From: Episyrphus balteatus
Taxonomy: Eukaryota > Arthropoda > Insecta > Diptera > Syrphidae
Direction of reading: 5' to 3'
Length of the DNA: 64,000 nt
Assembly: GCF_945859705.1 (NCBI RefSeq)
Contig: NC_079134.1
Coordinates: forward strand, 44,322,402-44,386,401
Under the pieces are notes generated by a model, which was not told where the DNA came from, searched no databases, and worked only from the letters and a program-made list of their open reading frames with translations. Positions 1 through 11,699 of this stretch are shown here, piece after piece. The first letter of the stretch is position 1; every line of letters begins with the position of its first letter. The position numbers were made by a program, and so were the translations under genes.

Positions 1-978
1 CAGAGTGCCGACCCGACCGACCTATCAACTCTATATAAAAGAAGAAAGTAGTCTCGTTTTTGGTATAAGTGTTGGATGACCATGGGCGAATTTATATATG
101 TGTTGGAAGGAAAAGCATCCTTCATCCTTGATCGTTTCGTTCTATGGAAATCATTGTCCTTAAGTGTATAGCCTTAAGCTTATTATTATAATACTGAATT
201 TTCGAGTGAGAGAGAATAGGTATTGGTGTTGTCGTTTCGTTTTCTTCGTCAACATCGTCATCGTATATCCATCTTTTAACACAACAACGACACACCAACC
301 AACCAAGACCAACAACAACGATTTGGGTGGATTTATATTTCTATATTATTACCAGAGAGTCAAGAATGGACAAGGACATTATCTCATTGATAAGATATAC
401 CTATACCTACCTTCCTATATATTTATTTTGGTTGGATAAGTATCTCTAACTCCGAGGTGAGCATAAAATAATACTAAATTGCGCCTTTGGGTTGTTCTTA
501 TTAGCACTTATAGCAATTTCAGTATGGCGTCTGCCTAGGGACTAGATGGATATATTATTCAGATGAGATTTTTGAATTGGTTTTTCCTGATTATTCACAA
601 GCAAAAAAAAAAAAAGGATATGTATGTGTGTAGGTATAGATTTGATCCTTAAATATAGGATAAGACTTTTGTATATTCGATTTGATAACTTTTTGCATAT
701 AGAAAAAAAAAAAATCTTATTTATGTTCTTACGTACTCATTCTATAGAAAGTCCTTAAGATCAAGACGAAATTTGGTAGAATTTAACAATATTGAAATTT
801 CTTCTTCAAGAAATTTAAATTTAAGATCTGATATTAAATAAAATAATAATAATAAATCAATATATGTTAGCAAATATAAGGGACCTAATGACTTCAATTT
901 TTGGCATCCTAAGCGGTGTTCTTGTTGCAGGGTTGTAAAAAATCTTTTTTTTTTTAATGTGCATATTAAAAACTAAAA
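1..978. other. Non-coding AT-rich block
   Basis: No gene is recognisable. The block holds poly-A/T runs and simple AT-rich DNA. At 929-943 there is a CAGGGTTGTAAAAA stretch that resembles, in reverse complement, the end of the minisatellite block near 26.59 kb (TTTTTACAACCCTG). It may be a transposon end cut off by the small element that starts at about 979. A TATATAAAA string at 32-40 has no supporting promoter context. Confidence 0.6.
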
Positions 979-1230
979 TAATCATTTTTATCAAAAAACA
1001 AAACCGACTTTCATGATTCAAAACGGGGTTTTATGGTTTTTCGTATAGTTCCTATGGCTTAAACTGAACGAAATTGAAATAGGACCACATTGCAGCCACT
1101 AGCTTTCCAATACAAAAAGAATTATCAAAATTGATTCACTCTGTCCAAAGTTATGCGGTAACAAACATAAAAAAAAAAAAAAAAATACAGACGAATTGAA
1201 TGCCTTCTCCTTTTTGGAAGTCGGTAAAAA
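979..1230 (-). mobile_element. ACCGACTTCC-family MITE, copy 1
   Basis: A short non-autonomous element of about 250 bp in reverse orientation. Read on the minus strand it begins ACCGACTTCCAAAAAGG and ends with GAAAGTCGGTTTTG, so the two ends form a roughly 10-bp inverted repeat. Further copies lie at 5918-6157 (minus), 6319-6545 (plus) and 36694-36948 (plus). The conserved interior includes the reverse complement of GAACCAATTTTGATAATTC and GGAAAGCTGGTGGCTGCA. It has no coding capacity. It abuts an R1 fragment directly. The superfamily is not determined. Confidence 0.75.
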
Positions 1231-1660
1231 TAAAATGCACGACTGGGGTCGCACGTACTTGCTCTTATGCTTAAAGTAACTCTAATGTTAAAGCTTTTTA
1301 TTCAAGAAAATTAGGAAAAATTTGATATTTTCAAGAAATTTAATAGGTAGTGTAAAAAAATAAAATCTGTTTTTATAATTAATTAAACACCGTTTTAAAT
1401 GATGTTTAAAAAAAAAACAACAAGTATGCCATTTTATTACTTGTATAATAAGGTATTTTTAGAAAAAAAATTTCGAAAATAGTAGGAGAATTTTTTTTTT
1501 TAAATAATTTTTTATATATAAAAAATTTCTAACATTTTTCAACAAAATATTTGGTATGCCATTTTGAAGAAATAATTAATTTACACATAAAAACTAAATT
1601 TCAAACTTTTTCACCAACCCAAATATTTTTTTCTACTTTGCATTAAAAAAAAGTTAAATT
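1231..1660 (-). repeat. Dispersed repeat R1, truncated copy
   Basis: Reverse-orientation fragment of the repeat called R1 here, best seen at 50950-51895. Its start, GCACGACTGGGGTCGCACG, matches the reverse complement of the R1 end at about 12340-12365. The interior contains the characteristic blocks TGCCATTTTGAAGAAATAA and TTTTTCACCAACCC. The copy breaks off where a diverged element of the GGACACCCTG family begins, and a second R1 fragment follows at 2326. There is no coding content. Confidence 0.7.
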
Positions 1661-2319
1661 ATTTTTTTATAGCCATTGATCAACGGTTATAACACATTTT
1701 AAGTAGTTATGTGTAAGAAGAATTATTGTAAAATATGACTGATTAAAAAAACTGATGGAATCCATGCATTTGTGGCAGCAATGTGAAAAATTTAAGATTT
1801 TACAGTTAAAATAATTTATTAAATTAACAGGCTTTTTTTGCACTTTGATAGCAATAACTTCCTAGTAACTATAGATGTGACAAAAACTTTTACCATTCTT
1901 CAATCCCCTTTGGACGCGCATATTTTTAAAAAAGTTGGCCACCTACGTTCCTATGGATTTTTTTTATACCACAGGGGTTTGAAAATTTTCATAAAATTTT
2001 TTTTTCACATTTTGCATCTAAAAACAAATTTCAAAATTTTTTTAGAGAAAAGATGCAACAGTTATAAAAACTTTTAACTTCTTATGTAGTGAGCCAATTA
2101 TTGTAGAAAATTATAAAAATAAGAAATTTATAAAATTCATTCATTCGTGGTTGTGGTTAAAGAAAACGTAAGATAATGAAATTTAAAGTACACTGAACGA
2201 AAAAAAGCTAATATTTTCTAAACTGGTTGCGATAGAAACTTCTTCTATTTGGTTTCAGAACAGTCAAAAGTGCACCTATCAGCCATTTCAGGATTATCCA
2301 TTTTCTACCGGACACCCTG
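1661..2319 (+). mobile_element. Diverged element of the palindrome-core family
   Basis: The region 1930-2319 aligns by eye with the right half of the core of the large palindrome (about 18165-18566). Shared blocks are GGCCACCTA, TATACCACAGG, CATTCATTCGTGGTTGT, ACTGAACGAAAAAAAG and the terminal ACACCCTGTATA. Within this copy, the block CAACGGTTATAACACATTTT near 1681 recurs as CAACAGTTATAAAAACTTTT near 2056, so it contains a direct duplication with a period of about 375 bp. The right end GGACACCCTG is followed by TA, as expected for Tc1/mariner-type target sites. The left end is not clear. Non-coding. Confidence 0.6.
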
Positions 2320-2325
2320 TATACA

Positions 2326-2605
2326 AATATTCTAACATTTATTTAAAAAAAAAAATTTGGCACGCCATTTTGAAGAAATAACTAATTTACATATACAAAC
2401 AAAATTTCAAAATTTTTCACCAACCCGTTATCAAAAAAAAAAGATTTTTCAAATAAAAATTTTTAAATATTTTTTAAAAATCCAAAAATTCGTTTTTTTA
2501 AGACATTTTTTTTTATTTTCTAAAATTTTAATATTACCTTTACCAAGACGCTTTTGTAGAAAAATTTTCGTTGAAATCGAAAAAAAAATTTATAGCAAAT
2601 AAAAA
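2326..2605 (-). repeat. Dispersed repeat R1, second fragment
   Basis: Reverse-orientation R1 fragment. It repeats the block already present near 1560-1620 (TTTGGCACGCCATTTTGAAG, then TTTTTCACCAACCCG) and continues with AAAATCCAAAAATTCG, as in the copies at 9590 and 15880. The approximately 100-bp overlap with the fragment upstream of 1660 means the two are not simply one copy split by an insertion. Confidence 0.6.
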
Positions 2606-2857
2606 TATGTATGTACCTACAAATGTTGCATTAAAAAAATTATTGCAAATAAAAAATTCTATGCAAAATGTGTGCATTAAATATTATTTTTTTTAATATT
2701 CTCCTATAAGACATTTAAATTTAAGGTCTGACAGTAAGAAATAATATTTAGTAAATATTTGTTACCAAATAAAATAAAATAAAATGTTCCTACTTAAATA
2801 TGTATTTTTAAAATATATTTATTTAATATTTTATTTATAAAATAAATACAATAACAA

Positions 2858-2884
2858 CTTTTTCTTTATATTTACAGGTAAGCA
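2858..2884 (+). other. Candidate recursive splice (ratchet) site
   Basis: A pyrimidine-rich tract (2859-2874) leads into TATATTTACAG|GTAAGC, so a 3' splice site is fused directly to a 5' splice site at 2877/2878. This zero-length-exon arrangement is the known signature of recursive splicing points in long Drosophila introns. No exon can be seen on either side. A matching site lies at 32723/32724 on the same strand. Assignment is from the motif only; a chance occurrence cannot be excluded. Confidence 0.45.
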
Positions 2885-4765
2885 ACTTGATTTTAATTGT
2901 CTTTGGTGACTTTTAGAGTGAGTATGATTTTGAAACTTAAAAGAAATTTATTTATTCGTTCATCAAAGAGAATGTTACATTTGTGTTGTCTGCAAAAGAC
3001 CATTGATTAATTCATCTAGGTATGCTTTCTTATAGTTCACATCCAGTTTAAACAAAAAAAAAAAAAAACAAAAAAAATGAAAAAAGAAACACCCTTTAAC
3101 TATTCTCCATGAAAGAGAACAAAAACATTCAACTCTGTTATTAATTTCACCAAGAGTTCTTAAATTTATGTATTCACTTTATTAAGTCAAATACACCCTG
3201 TGTTATAAAATAAACTAGTACATTACTACATAGGATATTATTTAACAAAAATTTGGCGACCCAAAATAGGAATTTGTGATATATTTTTGGAATTTAGCCA
3301 AAATATTTGTTTTGGTTTTCCAATTTTTTTTTTTTTTTACTTAGGTAGCTTGTTTGTTAAATATTTGGTGTTCCTATATTTAAACAACTTCATTGTGTAG
3401 GTTGACTTTTAAAATTAAGTTCTTCAATGAATTAAAAGGTAGATATATATATTTAGGGTCAGAATAGTGGAAATATATGGAGAGAGTCCTTTTTAGATGA
3501 ATTGTCGTGTGTCGAATCCTTAATTGTTTTGGTCTTCACATCCTCTAACCTACCATATAGAATTTTTTGGCTCTCCTATTTTGTATTTTTATTTATATAT
3601 ATTTCGTATTCATTTTAACATCAAAGTTAAATTAGTTTTAGAATTTCAATGAAGTAAAACTTTGTAATGTTTCAAAGCGAATGTGCCAATTTGCCAATTT
3701 TGTGTGTGTGTTATAGTATCTATATATTTTTTTGTGTATGTGTGTTCAGTTTGTATTCAAGTTAACTAGCTGAGAGAAATTCAATTTGATATAGTCAAAA
3801 ATAGTTTTGGTTTAGATACATACTATGAACTTTTACTTTTTTTTTTTGTATACCTTTTTATACCTCAATTCTCTATAGGTTTCATTACACAGTGTTAAAT
3901 GAAATACTTCCCAATTTCAATTCTCAGTGGAGCAGAAGGTGGAATTCTAGGAACTTTGTGTTTTTCATTTTTCCTCATGTAGGTACAGTACACACATACG
4001 AGGATTTTCTACTTTTTAATTTAGAAACTAAAAATTTAGATACAAGTCAAAAAATAAAAAGGAACAAAAAAAAAAAAACTTTGACCTACTGGTTGATTTC
4101 TATTTCAGAGAATTTTTGTCAATATTGTGAAAAATCAAGAAAAAAATTAAATAACAGATCAACAGCAATTAGGCAGTTTTTAGATCTTTTCAGAGTCAAA
4201 TAAAAATTAAAAGGGCCGTTGAAGTTTGAATAATTGCTATATCTGTAATTACTTACTATTACCAACATGTTTTTTTCTTTTAGAATATTTTTACTTTGTG
4301 AATTGGTTGAGTCTTGAATTTTATAGAAAAAAAAAATTGATAAAATCAATCACACAATTTTTATTGGTCAAAATAGACTTTTTTGTTGTTGTAGATTTTG
4401 AACTAAATCATGTTTATGTGAGCGTTTGACGGCGGGCGGTTACAAGGTGGAACTTACTAACTTTTTAGGTAAAATGTCAATTATTCTGGAAAGGTGAGAA
4501 TATTAGGCAAAAATTTCAAACAGATACTTTCTAATTTTTAAAAATCTTTTTAGGTATTTTTTGACAGTGTTATATGCTTACTAAGAACTTTGATGGTTCA
4601 GTCAGTTGTATCTATAGATTGGAAAAAAATTGTTAAAGTATTAAAGTCAGATAAAGAAAGTCCATTAATTTGGCGGACACTTTTTGGCAGAATAAAAAAA
4701 ATTAAAATCATTAGGATTGCGCAAACCAAAAAATTTTAACTCGCATAGTTTTTTAGTTTTTTTGT
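2885..4765. other. Non-coding AT-rich block
   Basis: No gene or recognisable repeat. Weaker acceptor-donor juxtapositions occur at about 3328-3348 (T-tract, ACTTAG|GTAGC) and 4453-4475 (ACTAACTTTTTAG|GTAAAA, with a branch-point-like ACTAAC). Both depart from the CAG|GTAAG consensus. Near 4429-4440 there is a short GC-rich spot, GACGGCGGGCGG. Confidence 0.6.
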
Positions 4766-5020
4766 GCAAAATAAGTCTGAAGTTAGCGGACAAAATCTGA
4801 AATGATGAAAATCCTGAATTTTGGCAGAATTCCAAATTTGTAGCTTTTTAAATGCTATCCAATTCCACAAACTTATTATTTATAGTCTCAATATATTTTT
4901 TGATTATTAAAAATTCCACTAAAATAAGACTGAAGCTAGCGAAATAAAATTGGTAAAATTTATTTTTATGTCCAAAATTGTAGCAATTACATGCTAATTT
5001 GTTGCACAAAAATTTATTTT
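4766..5020 (+). repeat. Diverged tandem dimer, about 152 bp
   Basis: ATAAGTCTGAAGTTAGCG at 4771 recurs as ATAAGACTGAAGCTAGCG at 4923. The downstream parts also correspond (TTGTAGC...ATGCTA...CACAAA). This is two diverged units of about 152 bp with no coding capacity. No further copies were found in the window. Confidence 0.55.
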
Positions 5021-5917
5021 GTAACTCCGCTCAGTCATTTTCTATTTCAATTTGATGTTTGACTTAAAGGAAGCTCTATCAAACTTGGTTTCCATACAGG
5101 ATAGTAGACGAATTGCAGAGGAAATTCTTTTGAACAATGGATTCGATGCCTTAGAAATCTGTGTTTACTTGATTTTGACTTTACAATCTCATTCTTTCAA
5201 ACTCCCAGATACTTTATTTTGAACTGTGTTACAAGAATGGTTCACATAAACGACTTCTACCTTGGGCGATGGTCAACACTCGCAATCTAAATTTCCCAGT
5301 ACTAGCAATAGGGGTCAGTACAATAATAGACCCAATAACTCTAAAAAAAAACTCAAACATGAGTGAATACTGTTCACAGAAACCCTTATAATCAAAAGAC
5401 TTGAACATAAAGTCTTAGGCTGGGTCGATGGACGAACTCTGCTTTGTATTTAGTGTTGTTGAAAGCGAGTCAAAACCAATAGTATAGCGGACGTAAGCGT
5501 AACGCGAACGGCCTTTGTACAAGGCAACGCCAAACTTAAACTAAAACCACCTTTTAATCAGTACCAATCTTGAAAGATCGACATCAGATTTTTCTTTCTT
5601 AACTTTGTAAAATCACTTTGGGGGAAGTTTAAACTTTTAAAACTTTGCTATGTTTTTTAGACCATAAGCTCATGAGGCTTGGTTCTTCTTTATCTCCGAA
5701 CATGATTTCTTACATTCAAGACGGACCTTTGAGCGATTAAAAAAAAAAAAAAAACAGCTCTCAAGAAGCTTTTTGCCAACTCCCAACAATTTTATTCTCA
5801 AATGGACAGGTATTTTGATGGAAATCGCAAAACACTTTACCTTTGTTGGGTGACGAAACAAGGAGATATTCCGAAGTAGCTTTCATGTCGGAAAGCAGGT
5901 TACGATCTAAGACTCAA
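5021..5917. other. Unclassified sequence, no gene
   Basis: Slightly higher complexity than the surrounding AT-rich DNA, with stops in all frames at short intervals. No protein family, TIR or tandem structure is recognised. It could be an old, decayed transposon. Confidence 0.5.
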
Positions 5918-6157
5918 TAATCATTTTTAGCAAAAAAACAAAACCGACTTCCATGGATCAAAACTGGGTCTTATGGTTTTAAAATAGTTCCTATGGCTAA
6001 AAGGACCACACTGCAGCCACCAGCTTTGCAATACAAAAATAATTATCAAAATTGGTTCACTCAGTCCAAAGTTATGCGGTAACAAACATAAAAAAAAAAA
6101 GAAAAAAAAAATACAGACGAATTGAATACCTCCTCCTTTTTGGAAGTCGGTAAAAAA
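5918..6157 (-). mobile_element. ACCGACTTCC-family MITE, copy 2
   Basis: Reverse-orientation copy, about 240 bp, with AACCGACTTCCATGG at the left and TTTTGGAAGTCGGT at the right, so the ends form an inverted repeat. Both this copy and copy 1 begin just after the same flank motif AATCATTTTT, and the plus-strand copy near 36.9 kb ends in AAAAATGATT. This marks one true terminus of the family. Non-coding. Confidence 0.78.
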
Positions 6158-6318
6158 TAGTCTCGCTCTCTTCATCAGCAACTCCAAAAAAAAATGGTTT
6201 AACTCACAGAGAATCCATTCTCAAGATCTAGTTCAAGCTATCACAATTTGCCTTTGGTGGTCTTATGCTTCATTAAAACAGGACTGTTAAATTGCCAGAA
6301 TTTGTCATTTTATTTTTT

Positions 6319-6545
6319 ACCGACTTCCAAAAAGGAGGAGGTATTCAATTCGTCTGTTTTTTACCGACTTTCAAAAAGGAGGAGGTATTCAATTCGTCTG
6401 TATTTTTTTTGGACTGAGTGAACCAATTTTGATAATTCTTTTTGTATTGGAAAGCTGGTGGCTGCAATGTGGTCCCATTTCAATTTCGTTCAGTTATAGC
6501 CATTAGAAAAACCATAAAAAAGATTATTGTTACAAAAATGCTTTG
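6319..6545 (+). mobile_element. ACCGACTTCC-family MITE, copy 3
   Basis: Plus-strand copy truncated at its 3' side near 6545. Its first 44 bp are duplicated in tandem: ACCGACTTCCAAAAAGG begins at 6319 and ACCGACTTTCAAAAAGG at 6363. The remainder follows the family (GAACCAATTTTGATAATTC, then GGAAAGCTGGTGGCTGCA). The terminal GGAAGTCGGT half is missing. The open frame over this region is not a gene. Confidence 0.72.
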
Positions 6546-9500
6546 TAATTTGCAAATTCATTTCGGTCCCATTAGTAGGAAGAAAGAGGCAGTTAACCGG
6601 GTTAAAGAAAGAACATTAGAAAATATTGTCAATCGTAACAAGAAATGTGGAGGTGCTTTTATAAGAATATTCTTTATCTCCGTCCTCAATGTCAGAAATC
6701 CATTAAAAAAATATTGAAATTTCGAAAATAATCTGTTTTAATGAGTTACCCATTAAAAATCATTAAAAGCTCTTCCAATGTCTAAAATTAATTTTCTACT
6801 AAATCAAACTTATTATCAAGTTTTTATCTTTACCATTCCTAAAACGTTCCAAAAAAAAAAAAAAAAACACAAAAAATCCCATAAAATTACTTAATTTAAG
6901 TTTATTTTCCGTTCAAGGACAAAAAAAAAAAACTTATAACCTTAACCAATCATCCATTAATTACGAGATTTTCTTATCATGCTGTGCCATTTTGTTAATC
7001 GTATATTTTGTTGAAAGCCTTTCACTTCCATTCGGTCTCAGAGAGCACAACAAAAAATTGATTAGTTTTAAACATTTTCTCTGTTAACTTTTTCATCACA
7101 CAGAAGAAGCACCAAGAAATCAAAAATCAAAATAAAAAAAAAAAACCTTTATAACACAAAAGCTTATTTAAAAGTCAGTTTATATTTCCTGTGTTATAAT
7201 ATTATATGAATCAACAAAACCCATATCCTTGCAAACCCATCCCATCTGTATTTACAATAAAAACATCAACAAGGAGAAAAAAAAAAGGGATCACTTTCGA
7301 AAATGTGTTTTTTGTTTACTTAAGATTCTGTGTTTATGTCCCCTCACTTTTCACAATTCGTTTTTTTGGTTTTCGTCATAATTTAGTTTCAAGAGTTATC
7401 TTGGAAACCAGTCGGATGAAATTATTTTCCGGGGTCCTATCCTGACAACTCAAACTCCCTTTAAAAAAAAAATAAAGGACACACCATCTCTATTTCTCGC
7501 TCGCCTTCATGACACGGACGTTATCACATTTGAATGATTTATTTTATTTATTTATTTATTTTTTTTTTATATAAATGTTGAAATTGGTTTGGAAAAATGT
7601 ATCTGTACATGGTTTGGTCTAACAAGGACTTTTCGAACACCCTCCCAAATAAAATGATACAAAATGGTTATTTGTGTAGGTTTTCTTTTTCTCCTACATC
7701 AAAATGTTTACTCAGAGTGTTTGAGTGTTATATTTTTTTTTTCGTTCATCTTCTCTAGTTTATTCTTCATTCAACTTAAGATTCTTGTTTTTCTTCATGT
7801 ATACGAAGAATATATAAGTTTTTGTGTTTTTTTTTTTTTTTGTAGATAGTCTCTTGGAATGAGAAGAAAAAAAAGTATATTCTTTTAATTAGTTTCTGTT
7901 AAATTGGTTTTTCATGTTTCATTGAGTGCTTTTTCATTGCTATGCCAATGCTTCAAAGAAAGAGAAGATATCTTAGTCAGAAAAATTAAGAAAAAAAAAA
8001 AAAAAATATAACAAAAAATCGTATACAAAATTGGAATCTACACATATACAAAAAAGGATATTTTCTTGGCAAGATATTTTATGATGGAAATTATTATTCT
8101 AAAAAAAAAATTGGATGGAATTGAATCATCTTCTATTAAACTTTTTTTTTTTGGTGAAACACTATAGTTCTTAAATAATTAAAAAAAAGAGGTTTTTTGG
8201 GTTAATATAAAAAGCTCAATACTTAAAGTTTTCAATTTTTTTATTTCAATTCTCCATTTTGTTTATAAACTCGAACGTAAGGATGTTGCCTTTATTTCAG
8301 TTCTATTTACGATAGTTGTTTTTCTTCTTAATTTAAAAACAAAAAAATGGAAACAAGATCATAATCATATTTATACGTATTTTATTTTTTTATTTTTTAT
8401 GTATTTTCTTTCTTGCAACGAAAAATTTCCATATTTATTTTTTGAACTCACTTAATGCGGAATCATATTTTCTTTAACTTACGTTTCACTTTAACCGATT
8501 TTATGTTTTTTTTTTTTATGGTGGATATGGGGTTTAACCCCAAAAGAATAACAAAAATTGTATGTATGTATATATTTGTACCCCTGTACTGTTTGTGGTA
8601 TATATATCATCATTATTTGTATCCAGTTTCGAGTATATTATTTTTTTCCTTGTTGGTATTTTGGTTCTTGTTAAATGAAAAGAAATGTTTTGCATTTTTT
8701 TTCCAAGAAAAAAAATAATAAATTGGGTACAGAACGGTTTTTTCTTTTTCCTTTGAAGTACTTTTTTTTTGTCATAAGTTTATGAGCACGCATTTGTATT
8801 TATATGTAGATATATGAGTTGTGTATAAGAATTTCGGTATAAGGAAAAGTCGTTAATTTTAATATTCTCAAAAGTTTATTAAATCATTGTCAAGGTCGTG
8901 GGAAATTTAATTTTTTAAGATCATGACATGGCTACGAAATTAGTTGGCTTTGTTTCTTTTTTTAAATGTATGTTCTTGCTCTGTGGTTTATTTTAAACCT
9001 CTGCTTTTACTTTTTCAATAAATACCTTATAGACCAGTGCCGAAGCCTTCAAAAACATTAAAAAGTAAGTTAAAATCATAGTAGGATGAAACCCATTGGA
9101 AAAGGAGGTGAATATGATAAAAATTAAAGGAAAAATAAATTACGTGCGAGCCGAGTTCGGGAAGTGGGTGGGTTGAGTTTTTAATGGTAAAAAATGGTAT
9201 ATCTCGATTTCCGGCAAAACTACAAGTTCTATCAGTTTTCAGTCAAAATATCAGTTTTTTTCAAAAAATCCGTGGGTAATTTGTTCGTTAAAATCTCTTC
9301 TTTCTGATGGTGTAAACATAAATTTACATTAGTATACCATAGTACATATTCTCGGAAAATGCAAAAAATGAAAAAACCTTAAATTCGAAATTTTTTTTTT
9401 ATCATTATTAACAATTTTGGCCTATTTATTAAAATTTACACTTTAATTACTCAAAAACCATTAGATTTTATGTACATTGATAAATCTATTATTATCGACC

Positions 9501-9589
9501 CTGGTCTATTAGATTTATTCAAAATTTGAAAAGCAACCATACAATCTAGACATTAACCCTTAACTTAAAAGGCCACACGAAAAATTTTG
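6546..9589. other. Non-coding AT-rich block
   Basis: Three kilobases rich in homopolymers and AT, with no gene. Open frames here encode Phe/Ile/Lys-rich low-complexity chains. No tRNA, TIR element or tandem array was recognised. The part at 9150-9400 reads like a decayed dispersed repeat but has no clear partner in the window. Confidence 0.6.
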
Positions 9590-10215
9590 AAAATAAACTG
9601 CATGACTGAGGTCGTACGTACTTGCTGTTATGGTAAAAGTTACTCTAATATTAAAGCTTTTTATTATTATTAATCAAATACCGTTTAAAATAATCTCTTA
9701 CACAAAATCAAGTATACCATTTGATTTTTTTAGAGAGTTTTTAGAAAAAAAAATTGGAAAATGTTAAAGCCGTTTTTTTTTAAATAATTTTGTATCATTT
9801 CCAACATTTTTCAAAAAAAAAATTGGTAAGCCATTTTTAAGAAAATATTATTCAACACATAAATACGAAGTTTTAATTAAATTCATTAACCCGTTTTCAA
9901 AATATTTTTTTAAAAATCCAAAAATGTGTTTTTTGAAAATCTTATAAAATTTTTGTACAACGTTTATTTTAAAGTTTCTGTATAAACTTTTTGACTTTGA
10001 CTTTTTTTGTCGTTTACCGGAAATTCATAAATCGAAAAAATCTAATCGTTAATAACGGTACAAAAAATATATTTTTTTTTTAATTTCACAAGAAGGCTCT
10101 TACGTGTAACACTAAACAGAAAATGTTGAATCAAAATCGTTAGAGCCGTTTTTGAAATAAATTAACTTTTCTATTTCCGTTCGTTTTTTAGGGGTTTTCC
10201 GAGAATGAAGTTCTT
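9590..10215 (-). repeat. Dispersed repeat R1, long reverse copy
   Basis: Starts with GACTGAGGTCGTACGTACTT, the counterpart of the R1 end near 12340, and runs through CCAAAAATGTGTTTTTTGAA, TTAATAACGGTAC and AATCGTTAGAGCCGTTTTTG. Each of these has a reverse-complement match in the copy at 50950-51895, in the same order. Non-coding; the superfamily is unknown. Confidence 0.75.
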
Positions 10216-10915
10216 AAGTGAAAAAACTATTTCTAAATAATAAAGAAATCTCCTATTTTTTCACATTTTTATTTTGACACTAGGTAGATGGCGCCAACGA
10301 TAGTTAAATAGGTGTAGGAATGTTGACTTATGAGGCCATATTTTAGATTTATCTTTAAATGAAAAAAGTTTGATAAGATTCTTGTCAGCATTAAATAGCG
10401 TTTTCCAAAATTCATAAACCATTGTTTCTACTATTACCAAAGGTTAATACTACGTTTCCACCTACTCTAAATCCGAGATTTAGCTAAGTAGATTTAAAAT
10501 AAATCTCTAAAAATATGATACACTGATGAAATTCGAAATGAGAGAGTTTAAGATGACACAGATACAAGAAATCCATTAAGTCCTCAAAAATATTTAGTAT
10601 GTTCCATTACAGGTGATATAGATTTAAACTCGGTTTAAAAAAATTCGTTCGCTATAAGAATTAAGAATTTAAACAGTTACAAAATTACCATAAATATTAT
10701 GAAAAAAAGATAGCCCAGTGAAAATTGGTAGGTAAGCAATTTTTCATTACCACAAGCAGTCTATACAAATAACTTAGGTGAAAGGGTGTTTTTTGGGAAA
10801 TTAGAAAAATCAGCGAGAAGTTAAAAAAAATCAAATGTTTTATTTGTACCGTTAATAAAAGGCTTGTATTTGCCATGAGAGTTAAGAAAAAAATAAGTTT
10901 ATACATTTTTTTCAC
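10216..10915. other. Non-coding block with a GTGAAAGGGTG motif
   Basis: No gene. At 10778 there is GTGAAAGGGTGTTTTTTG, and the same string recurs at 10916 at the start of the next repeat. It also matches the TIR of the small element at 25297-25465. No inverted partner was found for the 10778 copy. Confidence 0.5.
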
Positions 10916-10970
10916 GTGAAAGGGTGTTTTTACTTGCTCTATAGGGCAAGTATTGGTTTCGGGTTGGGGT

Positions 10971-11132
10971 CAAAATTCTGCCGGGGTCAAAATTCTTTTG
11001 TCAAAATTCTGCTTTCAAAATTCTGCTTTACAAAATTCTGCTTTCAAAATTCTGCTTTTCAAAATTCTGTTTTTCAAAATTCTGTTTTTCAAAATTCTGC
11101 TTTTCAAAATTCTGTTTTTCAAAATTCTGCAA
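10971..11132 (+). repeat. Tandem array, CAAAATTCTG units
   Basis: About eleven imperfect 13-17 bp units (CAAAATTCTG followed by C/T and a T-run), forming the left arm of the Foldback-like element. Unit length drifts, which shifts the reading frame and produces repetitive shadow peptides. Confidence 0.85.
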
Positions 11133-11552
11133 AAAATTTTTTTGCAAAAATTTGTAAAATCATCTTCTTGAAAAATTTTTTGCTTATTTGATTACTTACC
11201 TTCATAATTTGTCATTCTTTGAAAGCAAACTAATTTTTGTTTTATAAATAAATAAATTTGAAAATATTAAGAAAAGGTTTTTAATACATTTCCGAAAATA
11301 ATTAAAATTTTTTTAATTTATCAAATAAAGATGAATATTCAAAAATTTGAATAAGAAAAGGAATATTTTGTATCAAACAACATCGGTTCCAATAAGTTAA
11401 ACATAGATTTTATTTGAAAGAAAGTCAGTCTATGCATTTTAAAAAATATTTGCGACACTTAAACAAACAAATTTAGAAAAGTAGGTACCAATGTTGAATT
11501 ACATTAATGAGGTACATTTTTCTTTAGTCAGCGCATATGCTATAAAAAAAAA

Positions 11553-11699
11553 ACAGAATTGGCAGAATTTTGTTGTTCAATTATAATGCTGGCAGAATTT
11601 TGAAAAGCAGAATACAAAAAAAGCAGAATTTTGAAAAACAGAATTTTCGTTAAAAAAGCAGAATTTTGAAAAGCAGAATTTTGAAGCCAGAATTTTGAC
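11553..11699 (-). repeat. Inverted partner tandem array
   Basis: About eight units of the same motif in opposite orientation (CAGAATTTTGAAAAG), with a non-repeat interruption at 11577-11592. It forms the right arm of the Foldback-like element. Confidence 0.85.

Noticed and set aside
28..45. TATA-box-like CTATATAAAAGAAG near the window start
   Set aside because: No initiator or downstream element and no transcript start evidence; such strings are common in AT-rich DNA.
10722..10735. GGTAG|GTAAGC juxtaposition
   Set aside because: There is no pyrimidine tract upstream, so it cannot act as an acceptor.
10971..11132. Regular short repeats that might be read as a CRISPR array
   Set aside because: The units are contiguous without unique spacers, AT-rich and mirrored by an inverted array, in a eukaryotic setting.
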